A program made the translations under genes and the position numbers. Shown here piece by piece: positions 45,011 through 56,140 of a stretch of DNA of 64,000 nt. The stretch lies in contig JARKIF010000144.1 in NCBI GenBank assembly GCA_029378245.1, positions 1 through 64,000 of the forward strand, read 5' to 3'. Position 1 is the first letter of the stretch; each line of letters begins with the position of its first letter. The stretch comes from Roridomyces roridus (taxonomy: Eukaryota > Basidiomycota > Agaricomycetes > Agaricales > Mycenaceae). The notes beneath the pieces are model-generated. The model ran no database searches and was not told the DNA's origin. It worked only from the letters and a program-made list of their open reading frames with translations.

Positions 45011-46913
45011 CTACTCCGTCGCAGCCGGCGGCATCCCATACCGTTGCAACCCCGCCCACTCCAACAAAACCGCAGCAAAATAACAATCATTCTGCTCGTC
45101 CGTCATCACCCTCTTGGCCACCTCCATACCCCTCAGCTGAATCAACCGCGCTTCCTCCGGGTTCTCATTCGCCCACCGAATCCGCTCCACGAGGTCCGAA
45201 AGGTCCGGCTTGACAGGGACATAATGCTCAAAAGGTCGAAGCCAGTCGTTGAAATACTCCTCAAACAGCGTGGCCTTGAACACCAGACTCCCACTTTTCA
45301 GCAACAACAGGAACCGGCCACTGAACGTCGTCCCATCCGCGTCCATCGCGTATCAGAAGTTGTACATGTCCTCTCTCGGTTCGGGCGACTCGGTGATATT
45401 GTAGTCGGCCCACACTTGCGCGCGGTCGCATTCGTCCTCGCAGAGCGTCTCGGCGAACCGCGAAATGGATATGTCCATCAGGTCTGGGTGGTCTCGAGCG
45501 AGGGCGCGGAGCTTGAACCGCATAAAGTGGTGGTAGTTGGAGCCCACAATCATGCCCCCGTTGGACATTCCGCGCCAATAAATTTGCGGCCTCTTCTCCT
45601 CCCAGGGGACATTATCCTCGAACGCGAATTTACCCGACCACCACGACCTCTCGTAGAAATACTGAAATAATGGTTCGTCAGCTTGTGTTTCTACCGATTT
45701 GGTAGCAACACTGACCTCGGTTGGAAACAGAATATCCGCAAAACAAGGCGACACCTTCGTCATGCTCATCATAGGATACAAGTCCGTCGTGAACCCAGGC
45801 TTGGCGGTCGATATCAAGAACGAATGGTCCTCGTTTACACTTTGCATGAATCCCGTCGCCTCGGTCGGAATATCACACCCACTCTGTGCGCGGAAGAACT
45901 CGGCGGTGGGTCGGGGTGCGATGTTGAACGGATCAGCGTCCTTGACCACAAAAGCGTTCTCGAGGGCCTTGGGCGAGCGGAAGTTGAACGCCACGCGCGG
46001 CTCGTCCCGGCCGTTGATGAGGAACCTCATGTCGGGCAGGATATGGGAAAACTAGATCCAGAAGTCAGTCGAGTTTCAACTCAACTCGAGAGTTTGACGC
46101 ACGCACCTTGGAGAAGGTCTCAGGCCAGGCACTGCTATACGACGTATCTCCGTTGAGTTCTGCGCGTCCCTCCCTCACATCGACGACACAAATCTCCTCC
46201 GAGCTGTTGCTATTCTCCAACCGACTCGTCGCCCGGTCTACCATCGACTGGAAGAACCCAGGATCCCTCTCCGCAAGCTGATAAAACGGCTTGAAATCGC
46301 GATGAATCCGATCATACTCGTCGATGAGGCACTTCTTCTCTTGTGCAAAATCGAACCATCGGTCGTAGTGCGGCGGCGGAGCGTGGTTGGTGTGCAGGGT
46401 GTATCGCGCGATGGCTTGCGAGAGGGTGCGGGATTGCCGGGCGTAGAGCGCGTCGACGGCTAGTCGGGCTTGGACTTCTGGGTCGGTTGGGTCTGGCGCC
46501 GGAGAGGACGTATGGTTCGATGGGTTGTCTTCCTCAGACACCAGTTCAAATCCGGCCTCTTCCTCCTCAGCCTCTGGCATGGGCGTGGCGGCGGGGGAAA
46601 GATATGTCGTAGACGTGGCAGCGTTCGAGAAGATTGTATCGGAGGGCGCGGGGGAAGCGGATAAGATCGTCCGCGGACTCGGAGTAGTCGTCACGAAGAG
46701 AACGAAGAGCGATAAGCCCGCTACGACGCCTAGAGTCCGGGACGCCCATATGAGATGACGCCTACCGAGCGTCGCCATGCATGTCCTCGAGCCTTGGAAC
46801 GTCGACGTCCGCTCGTCGTCTGCGTGAGGCGACGTGAGTCCCGAATACGGATCCCGACGTAGGGTAGACGCACCGTTCTTGTCGGAAACTCGGTCGTAAT
46901 ACGGGAGGAGCAT
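45011..46913 (-). pseudogene. GT90/CAP10-type glycosyltransferase with one in-frame stop
   Basis: Starts MLLPYYDRVSDKNGASTLRR at 46913. A single membrane anchor (TLGVVAGLSLFVLFVTT) and a Pro/Ser-rich stem mark a type II Golgi enzyme. The catalytic region has LPDMRFLINGRDEPR, QIYWRGMSNGGMIVG and YAMDADGTTFSGRF, then LVFKATLFEEYFNDWL. Introns lie near 46054-46085 and 45665-45720. Between MYNF and YAMDADG the codon at 45353-45355 is TGA; the frame is open on both sides. In the fragment at 26025-26100 the same codon is CGA (Arg). Family members add xylose or glucose-type sugars in capsule and glycan synthesis. Without readthrough or repair, this gene makes a truncated protein. Confidence 0.8.
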
Positions 46914-48250
46914 AGAGAAAGGAATGCAGTAGAGAGTGGAAGAAGAGGAGCGAGAGTCAGAGTCAGAGTCAGAGCGACGTAGCGGGGTGGCTGACAGCGA
47001 AACGAATGCCAGCCGAAGTGCGCCACCGCATAGCTGCTCGTAAGTAAGAACGGAGATGAAAGGCTAAGTATAGCGTTTAATACCCCATCGGAGATAGTTT
47101 CGCAACCTGGTAGTTAGGTACCACCAAACAAGAGGTTCCTAACCTTGCCTAGCCGCGCGAACCTAAAACTCCGTTCTGCATAAGTTAGCATGTTGAGGAG
47201 ACGGAAGTTACAGAATTCTCCCTTCGTCTTGGTACAGCGGTTTTCAAAACAGTATAAGTACGGGAAGTTGTGATCCCGCAACTCAGTTTTCGCTGCCGTG
47301 AATCCGTTGTTTCGCTCCATGCGACTCCACAACTCAATTCAACAGCTGTGCAGTGGTGCGGGGGTATTTCCTCTTGCGTATCGCACGACCCTGGCCGGAC
47401 CCGGCAGCCAAAGATAGTCAAGCCAATTATAACTTATGGGTGGAGCACTCCATCGAAACCGGCCGTATCATGTTGAAATGTAGAACACTCGGAAAGAAAA
47501 AGTCGGTGTACCATCATTCCCCAATCATCCACCGGAGGGAGTGGAACCCAGTTGTCGAACACACTGGATATACTTATTCGACGCCGATGCTGCTCAGCCG
47601 AGTTGAGCTGGCCATGGATGGAACCAACAGTAGATCCTTGGATCGGGCTAACCAAGAAAATGGACGCGTGTGGCGCAAGACGCAATCAACCGACGACTGG
47701 ATTCCGCTTCAGCCACAGACCCAAATTCTCATCAGAGGAATGCCATAAAAAAGTCAACGAAGTCTAACTACGTGGAACCCCTAGTCCTGTAAGCTGTGTG
47801 TGTCATCCAGGGATACACCCTAGCATCGGCGGCAGAGCAACGATCAGCGAAAGGATGCAAATCCACGAACCGCCCCGGGCTGATCTAATGCTCACGTGGA
47901 ACTCGGAAAGAAAACAATCCTACCGCCCTGCCGACGTATGTATCGAAGGGAGTCGAATCCAGGTCTCATCCACAGAGTATTCGAGGCCTAAGTGATATGC
48001 TCGTTCAGCTGGATGCTTTCAATGCGTTAGCAAGAGAGAAGAAGGTTATCTCACCGAGCGGGTGAATTCCGTGGACGAAAACTGTTCTGCGAATGTACGC
48101 AAGCAACCACGAGGAATCGAACCCCGGTCTGGAGCACAACAACAGCTTGCCAACGGTGCTAGACTCAACTGGATCCCTTGAAATGATTCACCAGCAATTA
48201 CGTCTAGCGTATGTAGCGAAAGGTGAATTTTGCCCGAAAGAGATATAGGT
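46914..48250. other. Intergenic with tRNA-like motifs
   Basis: The minus strand has GGATTCGACTCCC (about 47950) and, at 48107-48160, TAGCACCGTTGGCAAG (A-box-like) followed 30 bases later by GGGGTTCGATTCCTCG (B-box-like with a paired T-stem). The latter pair has the spacing of a Pol III promoter, but the acceptor ends do not pair. A related A-box-like block recurs near 62310-62325. No protein gene is seen. Confidence 0.5.
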
Positions 48251-50104
48251 CTAGTAATCCACCGCTGCCGCAAGCAATTCCTCAAACTTGGGCGACCCCC
48301 AACCACCTTGAATGCATTTATGAGCCCAAAAACGAAAAAAAAAACAAGGAAAAAAGAATACACTCACTCAACGGATCCCAACCCACACCCGCATCAAACG
48401 CCAGCCCACCCGCAGGACACTCGTAACCTGTATTCCTCCCTTCCGTCACATCCGTAAACGCTCCCCGTTCTTGAGCCACGGAATAAAGGAACGGATTGAG
48501 GAACCCGAGTACAGGTTTCCCCGCCGCGACGAGCCGATCGTTGACTAACGCGATGATAGCAGCGAACAGAGGCGAAGAGGCACTCGTCCCGCTACCCAAG
48601 CTGGGCGTCGTCAACCCACCGTCCAAAATGGCGAAATCCCACCCCTGGACAGCGACGTCGGGGAATCCGCGCCCACTCGCATTAAACACGCCGGTAAAGT
48701 TCTGTGGGATGCCGGTCTGCAAAAAGTTTGAGACGGCGGTGGTTTGGTAGTCTGGGGTAGAGAAGTAGTTGGAGAAACCACCGCTGCTGAGGTTCAAGGC
48801 TTTTTCCTCCCAGCCGAATGTCGCTCCGACGGAGGTCACCCAAGGGCAGGAGGCGGGGAATACGGGGATGAACGGGGTTTCACAGACGGAGGCAGAGTCG
48901 TGTCCTCCGTGAACGCCTCCCTATTCAATCTTAGCGACGTGGTTAAGCAAGGTGAGGGACGTACGTCTCCAGATGCAAAGATGACCGAGATGCCGCGTGC
49001 ACCCAAGGCCTTGTAGCCGTCGCAGATTCGTCTGGAGGAATTACATTTTAGATCGTTTGCAGTGAGAGAGAAACTACTTACGTTGCCATGCTCAGGTCAA
49101 ACGAATCCTCGTTTCCACCCCACGAGGTCGTCATCACCGTCGGCGGATTGTCGAGCCCAGCGATGAAAGTCGTCGTGTCCAAGAAACTGGTGGCAAGCGA
49201 TGCAATCGGATTACCTACAGAGAGGAAGTCGACAGATACGTTTGTCGCGATACCTGGATCCGTCTCAACGAAAATCTAGTGAAATCCAAGATAGTACTCG
49301 CACCCATGGTGTACTCCATGTCCAAATTCGCTTCAAAACTGATTGGCGTAGGGCCCTGAGGGTCGCTGCCGCCGCTGGTGGTCAAAACGTTGTAAGTAGT
49401 GTTGGCCGGAATATCCGGGCGGAACTGGGTGAGGAATTCCGAGATGTCGGCAATCTGCGCATGGACGCCTTGATAAGCGGCGACGAGCAGGTGGCTGGAC
49501 GACTGGGTAGCTGGGGCGGCGGGGATGCCATAGAGCGCCTGCAGGCAGGTGGGAGTGATGACGCCAGCCGCAGTGCTCGTATCGCACGAGGCGTCGGCCT
49601 GGCGTTTCAAAGGCACTGGACCCGGCATCAGTCGGCCCTTGATGTGGTCGGTAAAGTCGGTGGTGGGATGGATGACCTCGACATGGCCGACGAGATGGGC
49701 GGGCAGGGATACAGAGAGGGTACGAGCGATGTTTTCGGACGTGGATCGATGGGAGAAAACGGTGAACTCGGCGTCGAAGAGCTGGTCCGCGTGCGACACA
49801 GGGAGCGTGATCGTCGCCCAATCGCCGTTCGGAGCAGTGATTTGATACTCGAGCCCGTTGGCGGACGCAAAGGATTCGAGAGCGGACAGGGTCTCCGCAG
49901 AAGGCTCGAGATACGATTTGACCTGCAGCTTGTTAGCACGGGTTCCAGGCAAGGAAGATGATGACAGAACCTCCTCTCTCGACAGCCACTGTCGGAATTC
50001 CGGACTTCCCGGTGTCGAAATGGACGCTAGTGTAGCATCCAAACCGGCAGCGTTGTTAGGGGCAAGTCCAAGACGGAGAGTGAGCATTTGAGTTGGATGC
50101 GCGG

Positions 50105-50427
50105 TGTTGAATTTCTGGGCCTAGACTCCATCTAGACTCAACCTGGAGTCACGCCCGATTGAACGGACCTCCAATGTGTTTCACTCCATTCAACCTTTTA
50201 TCCTAACCTTTTATCCAACCATACCTCACATGGTATTGTTTCCACTCTTGCTTATTCACCAACCCTCTAGAGTCCTCATTGGCTAGACACCGCATGGACG
50301 GACTCCGCTCCCACATGTAACCTCCGTGCCTGTTTCAACCACTACAGTATATAAGGTAGTCTACCCTCTGCTGTATTCTATTATCATCTTCAATACATCC
50401 TTCCCTCTTCCCTCTTCTCTCAAAATA
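50105..50427 (+). repeat. copia-1 5' LTR
   Basis: 323 bases, TGTTGAATTT..CAAAATA. A TATA box (TATATAAG, about 50349-50356) marks the likely start region for the element's transcript. Confidence 0.95.
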
Positions 50428-50442
50428 GGTTATGGGCCCCGG
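50428..50442 (+). other. copia-1 primer-binding site
   Basis: GGTTATGGGCCCCGG directly after the LTR. GGTTATGGGCCC is complementary to the anticodon stem-loop region of initiator tRNA-Met, as in Drosophila copia, which is primed by a half-tRNA. Element 2 has the same string. Confidence 0.7.
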
Positions 50443-50570
50443 CCGTAACTGAATTCTCCCTCATCATATTGAACTTGTCTCTACCGCTCATCACTCTTCG
50501 ATATCACCCCCACCCGCGACGCTCAACTTCGCCTCTCGCACCACGCACCTAAGTTTGCATAACCCCCACG

Positions 50571-53500
50571 ATGTCTGACGCCACATCCTCCGCCTATCGT
50601 ATCCAACATCTCCTCGGAGAGGATAACTACGCAACTTGGTCAATCAAGATCACCGACCAGGGCCTCATCGACTACGTCGATGGCACGAAGCCCAAACCCG
50701 TACACACCACCGACGCTGATGGTAAGGTCGTTGACCCGAACGGCGCCGTTGCCGCCGCCATCACCATCTGGGAGAAGAAGGATCGGCAAGCTCTCTCCCA
50801 GATCCGTCTCCGCGTGGCAGATGATCCGCTGGTATACATCACCAACGCGGCATCTTCTTCGGCTGCATGGAATACCCTGGCCAACAGGTACCAGCCGAAA
50901 GGTGTGATTGCCGTTGTTCTACTCCGCCGCCAACTCTTCCGCATCCAATGTGAAGAAGGCACGGGTGTCGAAGAACACATCCGCACTCTCACCAACCTGC
51001 GTACCCAACTCGCTTCCCAAAAATCCGCCCTCTCAGAGTCTGAATTCTCCATCACCCTCCTCACGTCCCTGCCCGACTCGTGGGACACGTTCATCTCGGG
51101 TATTGATACCACATCTCTTGATGATTCATCCAAAATCGTCGCACGAGTACTCGAGCAAGAACGTCGTCGCAAGGCTAAACCGCTGTCTGACGAGGTTGCC
51201 CTCCCGGCACGTCAACAGAGGAAGCCTAAATTCGCCAAATTCAACTCCAACGCCACTTGCTACGGCTGCGGCCGCGTTGGGCACATGATTGGTGACTGCC
51301 GCGACACTCAGTCTGGCAAAACCTTCACAAAAGCCGACAAGGAGAGGAACGCGCGCAAATCCAAGGCGCGTTACGAGAACAAAAACCATTCGGCTCACGT
51401 CGCCGAGGACGTTCAGGATTACACGTTCATGGCGCGCTCCTCCGCCGAGCCCGCGCTCGTACCCGGTTGCTGGCTTGCTGATTCCGGCACCACCAAGCAC
51501 ATTCTCAAAAACAAGGATTTTTTCGACGCGTACACTGCGACTCCCAACAAATCCGTGGTTGGATTTGGGAGCACCCCGTGCCTCGGAACCGGCACCGCGG
51601 CCATCGCTTCACACGTCAAAAATTCTACATACGAGATCGCGCTTAAAAATGCCCTCCACGTCCCCGATTCTCCGTACAATTTGATTTCCATCGGTCTCAT
51701 GGCCGAGGCTGGTTTTACAATCAATTTCAAGAAGAATTTTATGCACGTTCTCGACCCCAGAGGCCGAGAAATCATGCGAGGCATCAAGTCCGGCAATCTA
51801 TACATTGTCAAGATCACACGATCTGTCAAACGCCAAACCGTCTCCGTTGGCTCTGCCTTCCCGGCAACTCCACCGGCTGTACCACCAGCTGCACCTCCCG
51901 TCGTGCCAGCTGTCCCTGCTTCTACGGCATCCGATCCGCCGTTGTCGTCCTCCCCGACCCCGCCCGTGGCTCTCGCAACGATCCCCACGCACTCCTGGGA
52001 CAAGTGGCACCGTATTCTCGGCCACATCTCGCCAGCATCCGTCAAGATGCTCAAGAACCATAGCATGGTTGAAGGGATGAACGTGGACCCTTCCAGCAAA
52101 ACCTCCACTCAATGCCTCGCTTGTATCAAGGCCAAATCCCACGTCCAGCCTTTCCCACCCGTTGCTACGCGCGAATACACGGAAATCGGGGAGATGACGT
52201 TCACTGGTGTCTGGGGACCCAGCCGCATCAAAGGAATCAACGGCCAACGATACTACATCTCGTTCACGGATGCCGCCAAACGTCGATGCATCATCGCCTT
52301 CATGAAAGCGCGCACCGAAGTTCTCGAGAAAATGCAGAACTACGAGGCTTACATCCTCACTCAGACGGGCAAAGTCCTCAAAGCCGTGCATTGCGACAAC
52401 GCCGGTGAATACCTTTCGCCGGAGGCGCGCAAGTGGTTTGCTTCCAAGGGTATCAAACTTGAGCTCACTGCCGCCTACTCTCCTCCATCCAACGGCGTTG
52501 CCGAACGGCTCAACCGCACTTTGCTTGAGCACGCGCGCGCCATGTTGGCTGCTCGCAACCTGCCACTCTACCTCTGGCCCGAGGCTATCGCATACGCCAC
52601 CTTTCTCAAAAATCGGTCACCCACTCGCGCACTCGGGAATTCAATAACTCCCGACGAGGCCTTCTGGGGCAAGAAACCCGACTTTTCCTCGCTGCAGGAG
52701 TTTGGTCTTCCATGCGAAGTTCTTGTTCAAGACAAGAGTAATGCCAAGGTCTCCGTTAAAACGAAGGGTTGCATCTTCATCGGCCTTTCTGACGAGTCGA
52801 CCGCTTGGCGTTATTACAACACCGAAACACGCAAGATCGGCACTTCGCGCAATATTGCATTTATTGAGGACGGCATCAACTCTGCATCTATCCCTCCGCC
52901 TCAGCTCCAGGGGGAGACAGATACATCGATTTTGGACCAAGAGGCTCCGGCACCTCGAGTTGAAACCGCGCAAGTTGAACAAACTACAGCGCCGTCCACA
53001 CCCGACGAATCAACTGTGCCCGCACCAACGCTAACTCCACCGCCCGCAACTACTCCACGTACCAAGGCGCCGCGCGATATCAGCAGCGACATCACCGAGG
53101 ATAACATCATCCAAGGTACTCGCACCCGCCGAACTGCACCACCTGCCGCCGCATTCGTGGCTACCGATCCTATTGCCAACGACCCTCTCACCGTCTCCGA
53201 GGCACAATCTCGGCCTGACTGGCTTGATTGGAAAAAGGCTATGGACGAAGAAATGGCTCAACTCGGCGCCCTCGGCACGTTCACTCTCGCTCCGCTGCCT
53301 AAAGATCGCACGGCCGTGGCCTGCAAATGGGTTTTCCGCACCAAACGTGACGAACAAGGCATCATTGTTCGGTACAAAGCTCGCCTCGTCGCAAAAGGAT
53401 TCTCCCAAATTCCTGGCGTTGATTTCGACGAAACATTCGCACCCGTTGTTCGCTTGGAGACTATCCGACTTCTTCTCGCCCTCGCCGCACGCTACAATCT

Positions 53501-54722
53501 CGATATACACGTCGTAGATGTGATCGGCGCGTACCTCAACGGCAAACTCGACGAAGAAATCTACATGCAACAGCCCGAGTTTTATCGCGACGGTACTACC
53601 CTCGTCTGCCGCCTGCACAAGGCTATCTACGGACTCAAACAGTCCGGCCGTGTCTGGAATATCGAACTCAACAAGGCTTTTCTTTCCAAAGGCTATGTTC
53701 GACTGCTGTCCGACCAATGCGTCTACATCAAACGCGACGGTGATAATATCACCATCGTCGCTGTACACGTTGACGACATGACGATTCTCGCATCCAACCC
53801 CGCTCTGATGGAGGCTGCCGAGAACGAAATCGCCTCGATGTTTTCCGTCAAGAAACTCGGCCAGATACGCCAGCTTCTCGGCATGGAAATCACTCGCGAG
53901 CCGTCTGGTTCTATTCTGATTACTCAGAGCCAGTACGTCGCCAAAATTCTGGAACGTTTCCAGATGGACCACGCCAATCCTGTCTCTACTCCCATGGATC
54001 CGCACGTCAAACTGGTCAAACTTCCGGAGGACGAGCATCACCCCGATGTCAAACGCGTGTATCAGCACATGGTTGGTTCTCTCATGTACGCCGCCATTAC
54101 TACTCGCCCGGACATTTCCTTCGCCGTCCAAACCCTTTCCCAATTCAACCTGAACCCCGGTCCTGTTCACCTGACCGCCGTCAAACGTGTGTTTCGCTAC
54201 CTACGCGGCACGATTGATCTTGGTATCAAGTACCGTCCCGGTTCAACTGCCGACATCGAATTATTCTCCGATGCCGACTGGGCTAATTCTCCCGACGACC
54301 GCCGCTCCGTCACTGGCTACATCTCCTTGCTTTCAGGGGGAGTCGTGACTTGGAACTCGAAGAAACAGCCCACCGCCGCCCTTTCGAGCATGGAGGCTGA
54401 ATACATGGCTCTCGCTTCAGCCGTGCGCGAGACTCTTTGGCTCCGCACCATCCTCACCGAACTTGACTTTGCTCCTGTTCATCCCACGCACATTTCAGTC
54501 GACAATCACGCCGCCATCTCGTTCGCACACAACTCCGGCTTTCACGCGCGTTCAAAACATATCGACGTCCGCCACCATTTCATCAGGGAGAAGATCACTT
54601 CTAGCGAAGTATCAGTCTCGTACTGCCCCACTGCTGAAAACATCGCCGACATGTTTACCAAAGCTCTCGACAAGAGCAAGCACGAATACCTCGTCCCTAA
54701 ACTCGGCATGGATCGTGCTTGA
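50571..54722 (+). CDS. copia-1 Gag-Pol polyprotein
   Basis: One ORF of 1,383 codons. Order: Gag with a retrotransposon gag fold (IRLRVADDPLVYITNAASS) and zinc knuckle CYGCGRVGHMIGDC near residue 230; aspartic protease WLADSGTTKHI near 300; integrase with HRILGH..CLACIKAK zinc site near 480-520 and the core HCDNAGEY..SPPSNGVAERLNR; reverse transcriptase with VHVDDMTILAS near 1065; RNase H with DADWANSPDDRRSVTGY near 1235 and SSMEAEYMAL. Integrase before reverse transcriptase is the copia order. Full length without frameshift or stop, and its base composition matches host genes. Gag would form particles in which the RNA is copied. Potentially autonomous. Confidence 0.96.
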   Translation: MSDATSSAYRIQHLLGEDNYATWSIKITDQGLIDYVDGTKPKPVHTTDADGKVVDPNGAVAAAITIWEKKDRQALSQIRLRVADDPLVYITNAASSSAAWNTLANRYQPKGVIAVVLLRRQLFRIQCEEGTGVEEHIRTLTNLRTQLASQKSALSESEFSITLLTSLPDSWDTFISGIDTTSLDDSSKIVARVLEQERRRKAKPLSDEVALPARQQRKPKFAKFNSNATCYGCGRVGHMIGDCRDTQSGKTFTKADKERNARKSKARYENKNHSAHVAEDVQDYTFMARSSAEPALVPGCWLADSGTTKHILKNKDFFDAYTATPNKSVVGFGSTPCLGTGTAAIASHVKNSTYEIALKNALHVPDSPYNLISIGLMAEAGFTINFKKNFMHVLDPRGREIMRGIKSGNLYIVKITRSVKRQTVSVGSAFPATPPAVPPAAPPVVPAVPASTASDPPLSSSPTPPVALATIPTHSWDKWHRILGHISPASVKMLKNHSMVEGMNVDPSSKTSTQCLACIKAKSHVQPFPPVATREYTEIGEMTFTGVWGPSRIKGINGQRYYISFTDAAKRRCIIAFMKARTEVLEKMQNYEAYILTQTGKVLKAVHCDNAGEYLSPEARKWFASKGIKLELTAAYSPPSNGVAERLNRTLLEHARAMLAARNLPLYLWPEAIAYATFLKNRSPTRALGNSITPDEAFWGKKPDFSSLQEFGLPCEVLVQDKSNAKVSVKTKGCIFIGLSDESTAWRYYNTETRKIGTSRNIAFIEDGINSASIPPPQLQGETDTSILDQEAPAPRVETAQVEQTTAPSTPDESTVPAPTLTPPPATTPRTKAPRDISSDITEDNIIQGTRTRRTAPPAAAFVATDPIANDPLTVSEAQSRPDWLDWKKAMDEEMAQLGALGTFTLAPLPKDRTAVACKWVFRTKRDEQGIIVRYKARLVAKGFSQIPGVDFDETFAPVVRLETIRLLLALAARYNLDIHVVDVIGAYLNGKLDEEIYMQQPEFYRDGTTLVCRLHKAIYGLKQSGRVWNIELNKAFLSKGYVRLLSDQCVYIKRDGDNITIVAVHVDDMTILASNPALMEAAENEIASMFSVKKLGQIRQLLGMEITREPSGSILITQSQYVAKILERFQMDHANPVSTPMDPHVKLVKLPEDEHHPDVKRVYQHMVGSLMYAAITTRPDISFAVQTLSQFNLNPGPVHLTAVKRVFRYLRGTIDLGIKYRPGSTADIELFSDADWANSPDDRRSVTGYISLLSGGVVTWNSKKQPTAALSSMEAEYMALASAVRETLWLRTILTELDFAPVHPTHISVDNHAAISFAHNSGFHARSKHIDVRHHFIREKITSSEVSVSYCPTAENIADMFTKALDKSKHEYLVPKLGMDRA

Positions 54723-54729
54723 GGGGGAG
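54722..54729 (+). other. copia-1 polypurine tract
   Basis: AGGGGGAG directly before the 3' LTR, overlapping the end of the ORF by one base; the plus-strand primer site. Confidence 0.85.
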
Positions 54730-55041
54730 TGTTGAATTTCTGGGCCTAGACTCCATCTAGACTCAACCTGGAGTCACGCCCGATTGAACGGACCTCCAAT
54801 GTGTTTCACTCCATTCAACCTTTTATCCTAACCTTTTATCCAACCATACCTCACATGGTATTGTTTCCACTCTTGCTTCTCTAGAGTCCTCATTGGCTAG
54901 ACACCGCATGGACGGACTCCGCTCCCACATGTAACCTCCGTGCCTGTTTCAACCACTACAGTATATAAGGTAGTCTACCCTCTGCTGTATTCTATTATCA
55001 TCTTCAATACATCCTTCCCTCTTCCCTCTTCTCTCACAATA
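54730..55041 (+). repeat. copia-1 3' LTR
   Basis: 312 bases, identical to the 5' LTR except for the 11-base gap and one A/C difference near the end. Confidence 0.95.
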
Positions 55042-55155
55042 CGCGGGGCCATGGTTCACGAATCCACGTGGAGCCGTCGCACGTCGCTCATGCACGATGG
55101 TTCCGCCGAGGCCAGTGTTACAGAGGGCAGCGACAAAGAGAGCGAGGAAGACCAT

Positions 55156-55735
55156 TGTTGAGCGCGGTTGCCAACGCAGGGTTTTATCCATCGGCTGGAC
55201 ATGCGCGCGCGGATCAGTCATATGGTATCAGGAACGCATGGCCGGCGGGTCGCGAAGACTCGCGAAGATCCTCACGGCCGCTGGTTGACAGTAAGTGACC
55301 AGAAGTGACCAGTTGAGCCTGAGGCAGGGTGATGACATTACCAAGCTGCTTCAAGTTCGCTGTGGATGTGGTACGGAAGAAAGAGGAAAACAACAATTCC
55401 AAACAAACGACACACCAACTGATACCCCGAATGATTCGGATTTTAAAAGCTTGTACGCGACTTGTAAGTTGTATTTACCTGGGGCATTGCGAGACTGTTG
55501 AGATTTCCCGAGCGCGGGAGCGAGCACGAAGAACATTGACACACTCCGGTTAGGAGACCTCAGACAACGTTAACGGATGCCCAAAGGGCAGGGAGTGCTG
55601 CTAACCCGGTTCCCGCTGCTCTCGCTCGAATGCAGTATGCGTAAGGATGTGATTCGGACACAAGCAGTACAAGATTCGATACAGACAGCAAAAAAGACAA
55701 GCAATTCCAATGCACACCACGCGCGTTCGTATTCT
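55156..55735. other. Intergenic between the S53 gene start and the HTH/SAM-like gene end
   Basis: No gene seen. Bases 55650-55710 resemble 62805-62860, the 3' flank of the sister gene at the right edge. Confidence 0.5.
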
Positions 55736-55850
55736 TCACCGACTCCTCAAAGAAAACTCAGCAGCCAGGATCTCCAACTCATACATCCCTCCTGCTCCCT
55801 CCCCGCGCGGCCGCAGTGCCCGAGGCAGCACCTCTCGAAGATCCGCGGCC

Positions 55851-56140
55851 TGTCAGAAGCTAGATAGCACGGCACTAGATAGCACGGCAATGCGCAGACC
55901 CTCAGTCGTCGTAAGAGACAAAAGACTGATATATTAAGTACCTAGATAGCACGGCAATGCGCAGACTACATAGACACTCGTAAGTATGTTAGATACATAA
56001 GAAAGAGATAAAGGCACATACCCCTCAGTCGTCGTAAGAGACAAAAGACTGAGGGACACGTGTCGATGGCGTGGACGTGGGTAAGGAAGTGGAGAAGCCG
56101 GGTGTGAAGGCCCGGGGCGGATGATAATCAACTTTTGACA
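55851..56140 (-). repeat. copia-2 3' LTR
   Basis: 290 bases. It contains two copies of CCTCAGTCGTCGTAAGAGAC and three of AGATAGCACGGC-type repeats. Confidence 0.95.

Larger units (their letters stand above)
50105..55041 (+). mobile_element. Intact Ty1/copia retrotransposon (copia-1)
   Basis: It is 4,937 bases, flanked by the direct repeat CGCGG (50100-50104 and 55042-55046). The LTRs at 50105-50427 and 54730-55041 begin TGTTG and end CAATA or AAATA. They differ by one 11-base gap (ATTCACCAACC, present only in the 5' LTR) and one base, so the insertion is recent. A primer-binding site, a single long ORF and a polypurine tract lie in the expected order. Nothing in the element looks broken. It lies in antisense orientation to the S53 gene it interrupts. 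Confidence 0.96.
48251..55155 (-). pseudogene. S53 sedolisin (tripeptidyl-peptidase type) gene split by a copia element
   Basis: Starts MVFLALFVAALCNTGLGGT at 55155 (signal peptide). After GFVNHGPA the reading frame is broken by the element at 50105-55041 and resumes at 50099 as HPTQMLTLRLGLAPNN. Removing the element and one TSD copy restores the frame. A pro-domain follows (ISTPGSPEFRQWLSREEV), then the peptidase with EANLDMEYTMG (catalytic Glu and Asp) and GSGTSASSPLFAA (catalytic Ser). The last exon (SGWGSPKFEELLAAAV) ends at 48251-48253. Introns lie at about 49265-49310, 49030-49080, 48905-48960 and 48299-48350. The family consists of secreted acid peptidases. As it stands, the signal peptide and the enzyme are 5 kb apart. 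Confidence 0.9.

Noticed and set aside
46948..46975. CAGAGT-type tandem repeat
   Set aside because: Only three to four short units; a common simple repeat with no further structure.
49200..49961. 253-codon plus-strand ORF
   Set aside because: Antisense of the S53 pro-domain and peptidase start.
53031..54170. 379-codon minus-strand ORF
   Set aside because: Antisense shadow of the copia-1 reverse transcriptase and RNase H; the plus strand carries the clear motifs.
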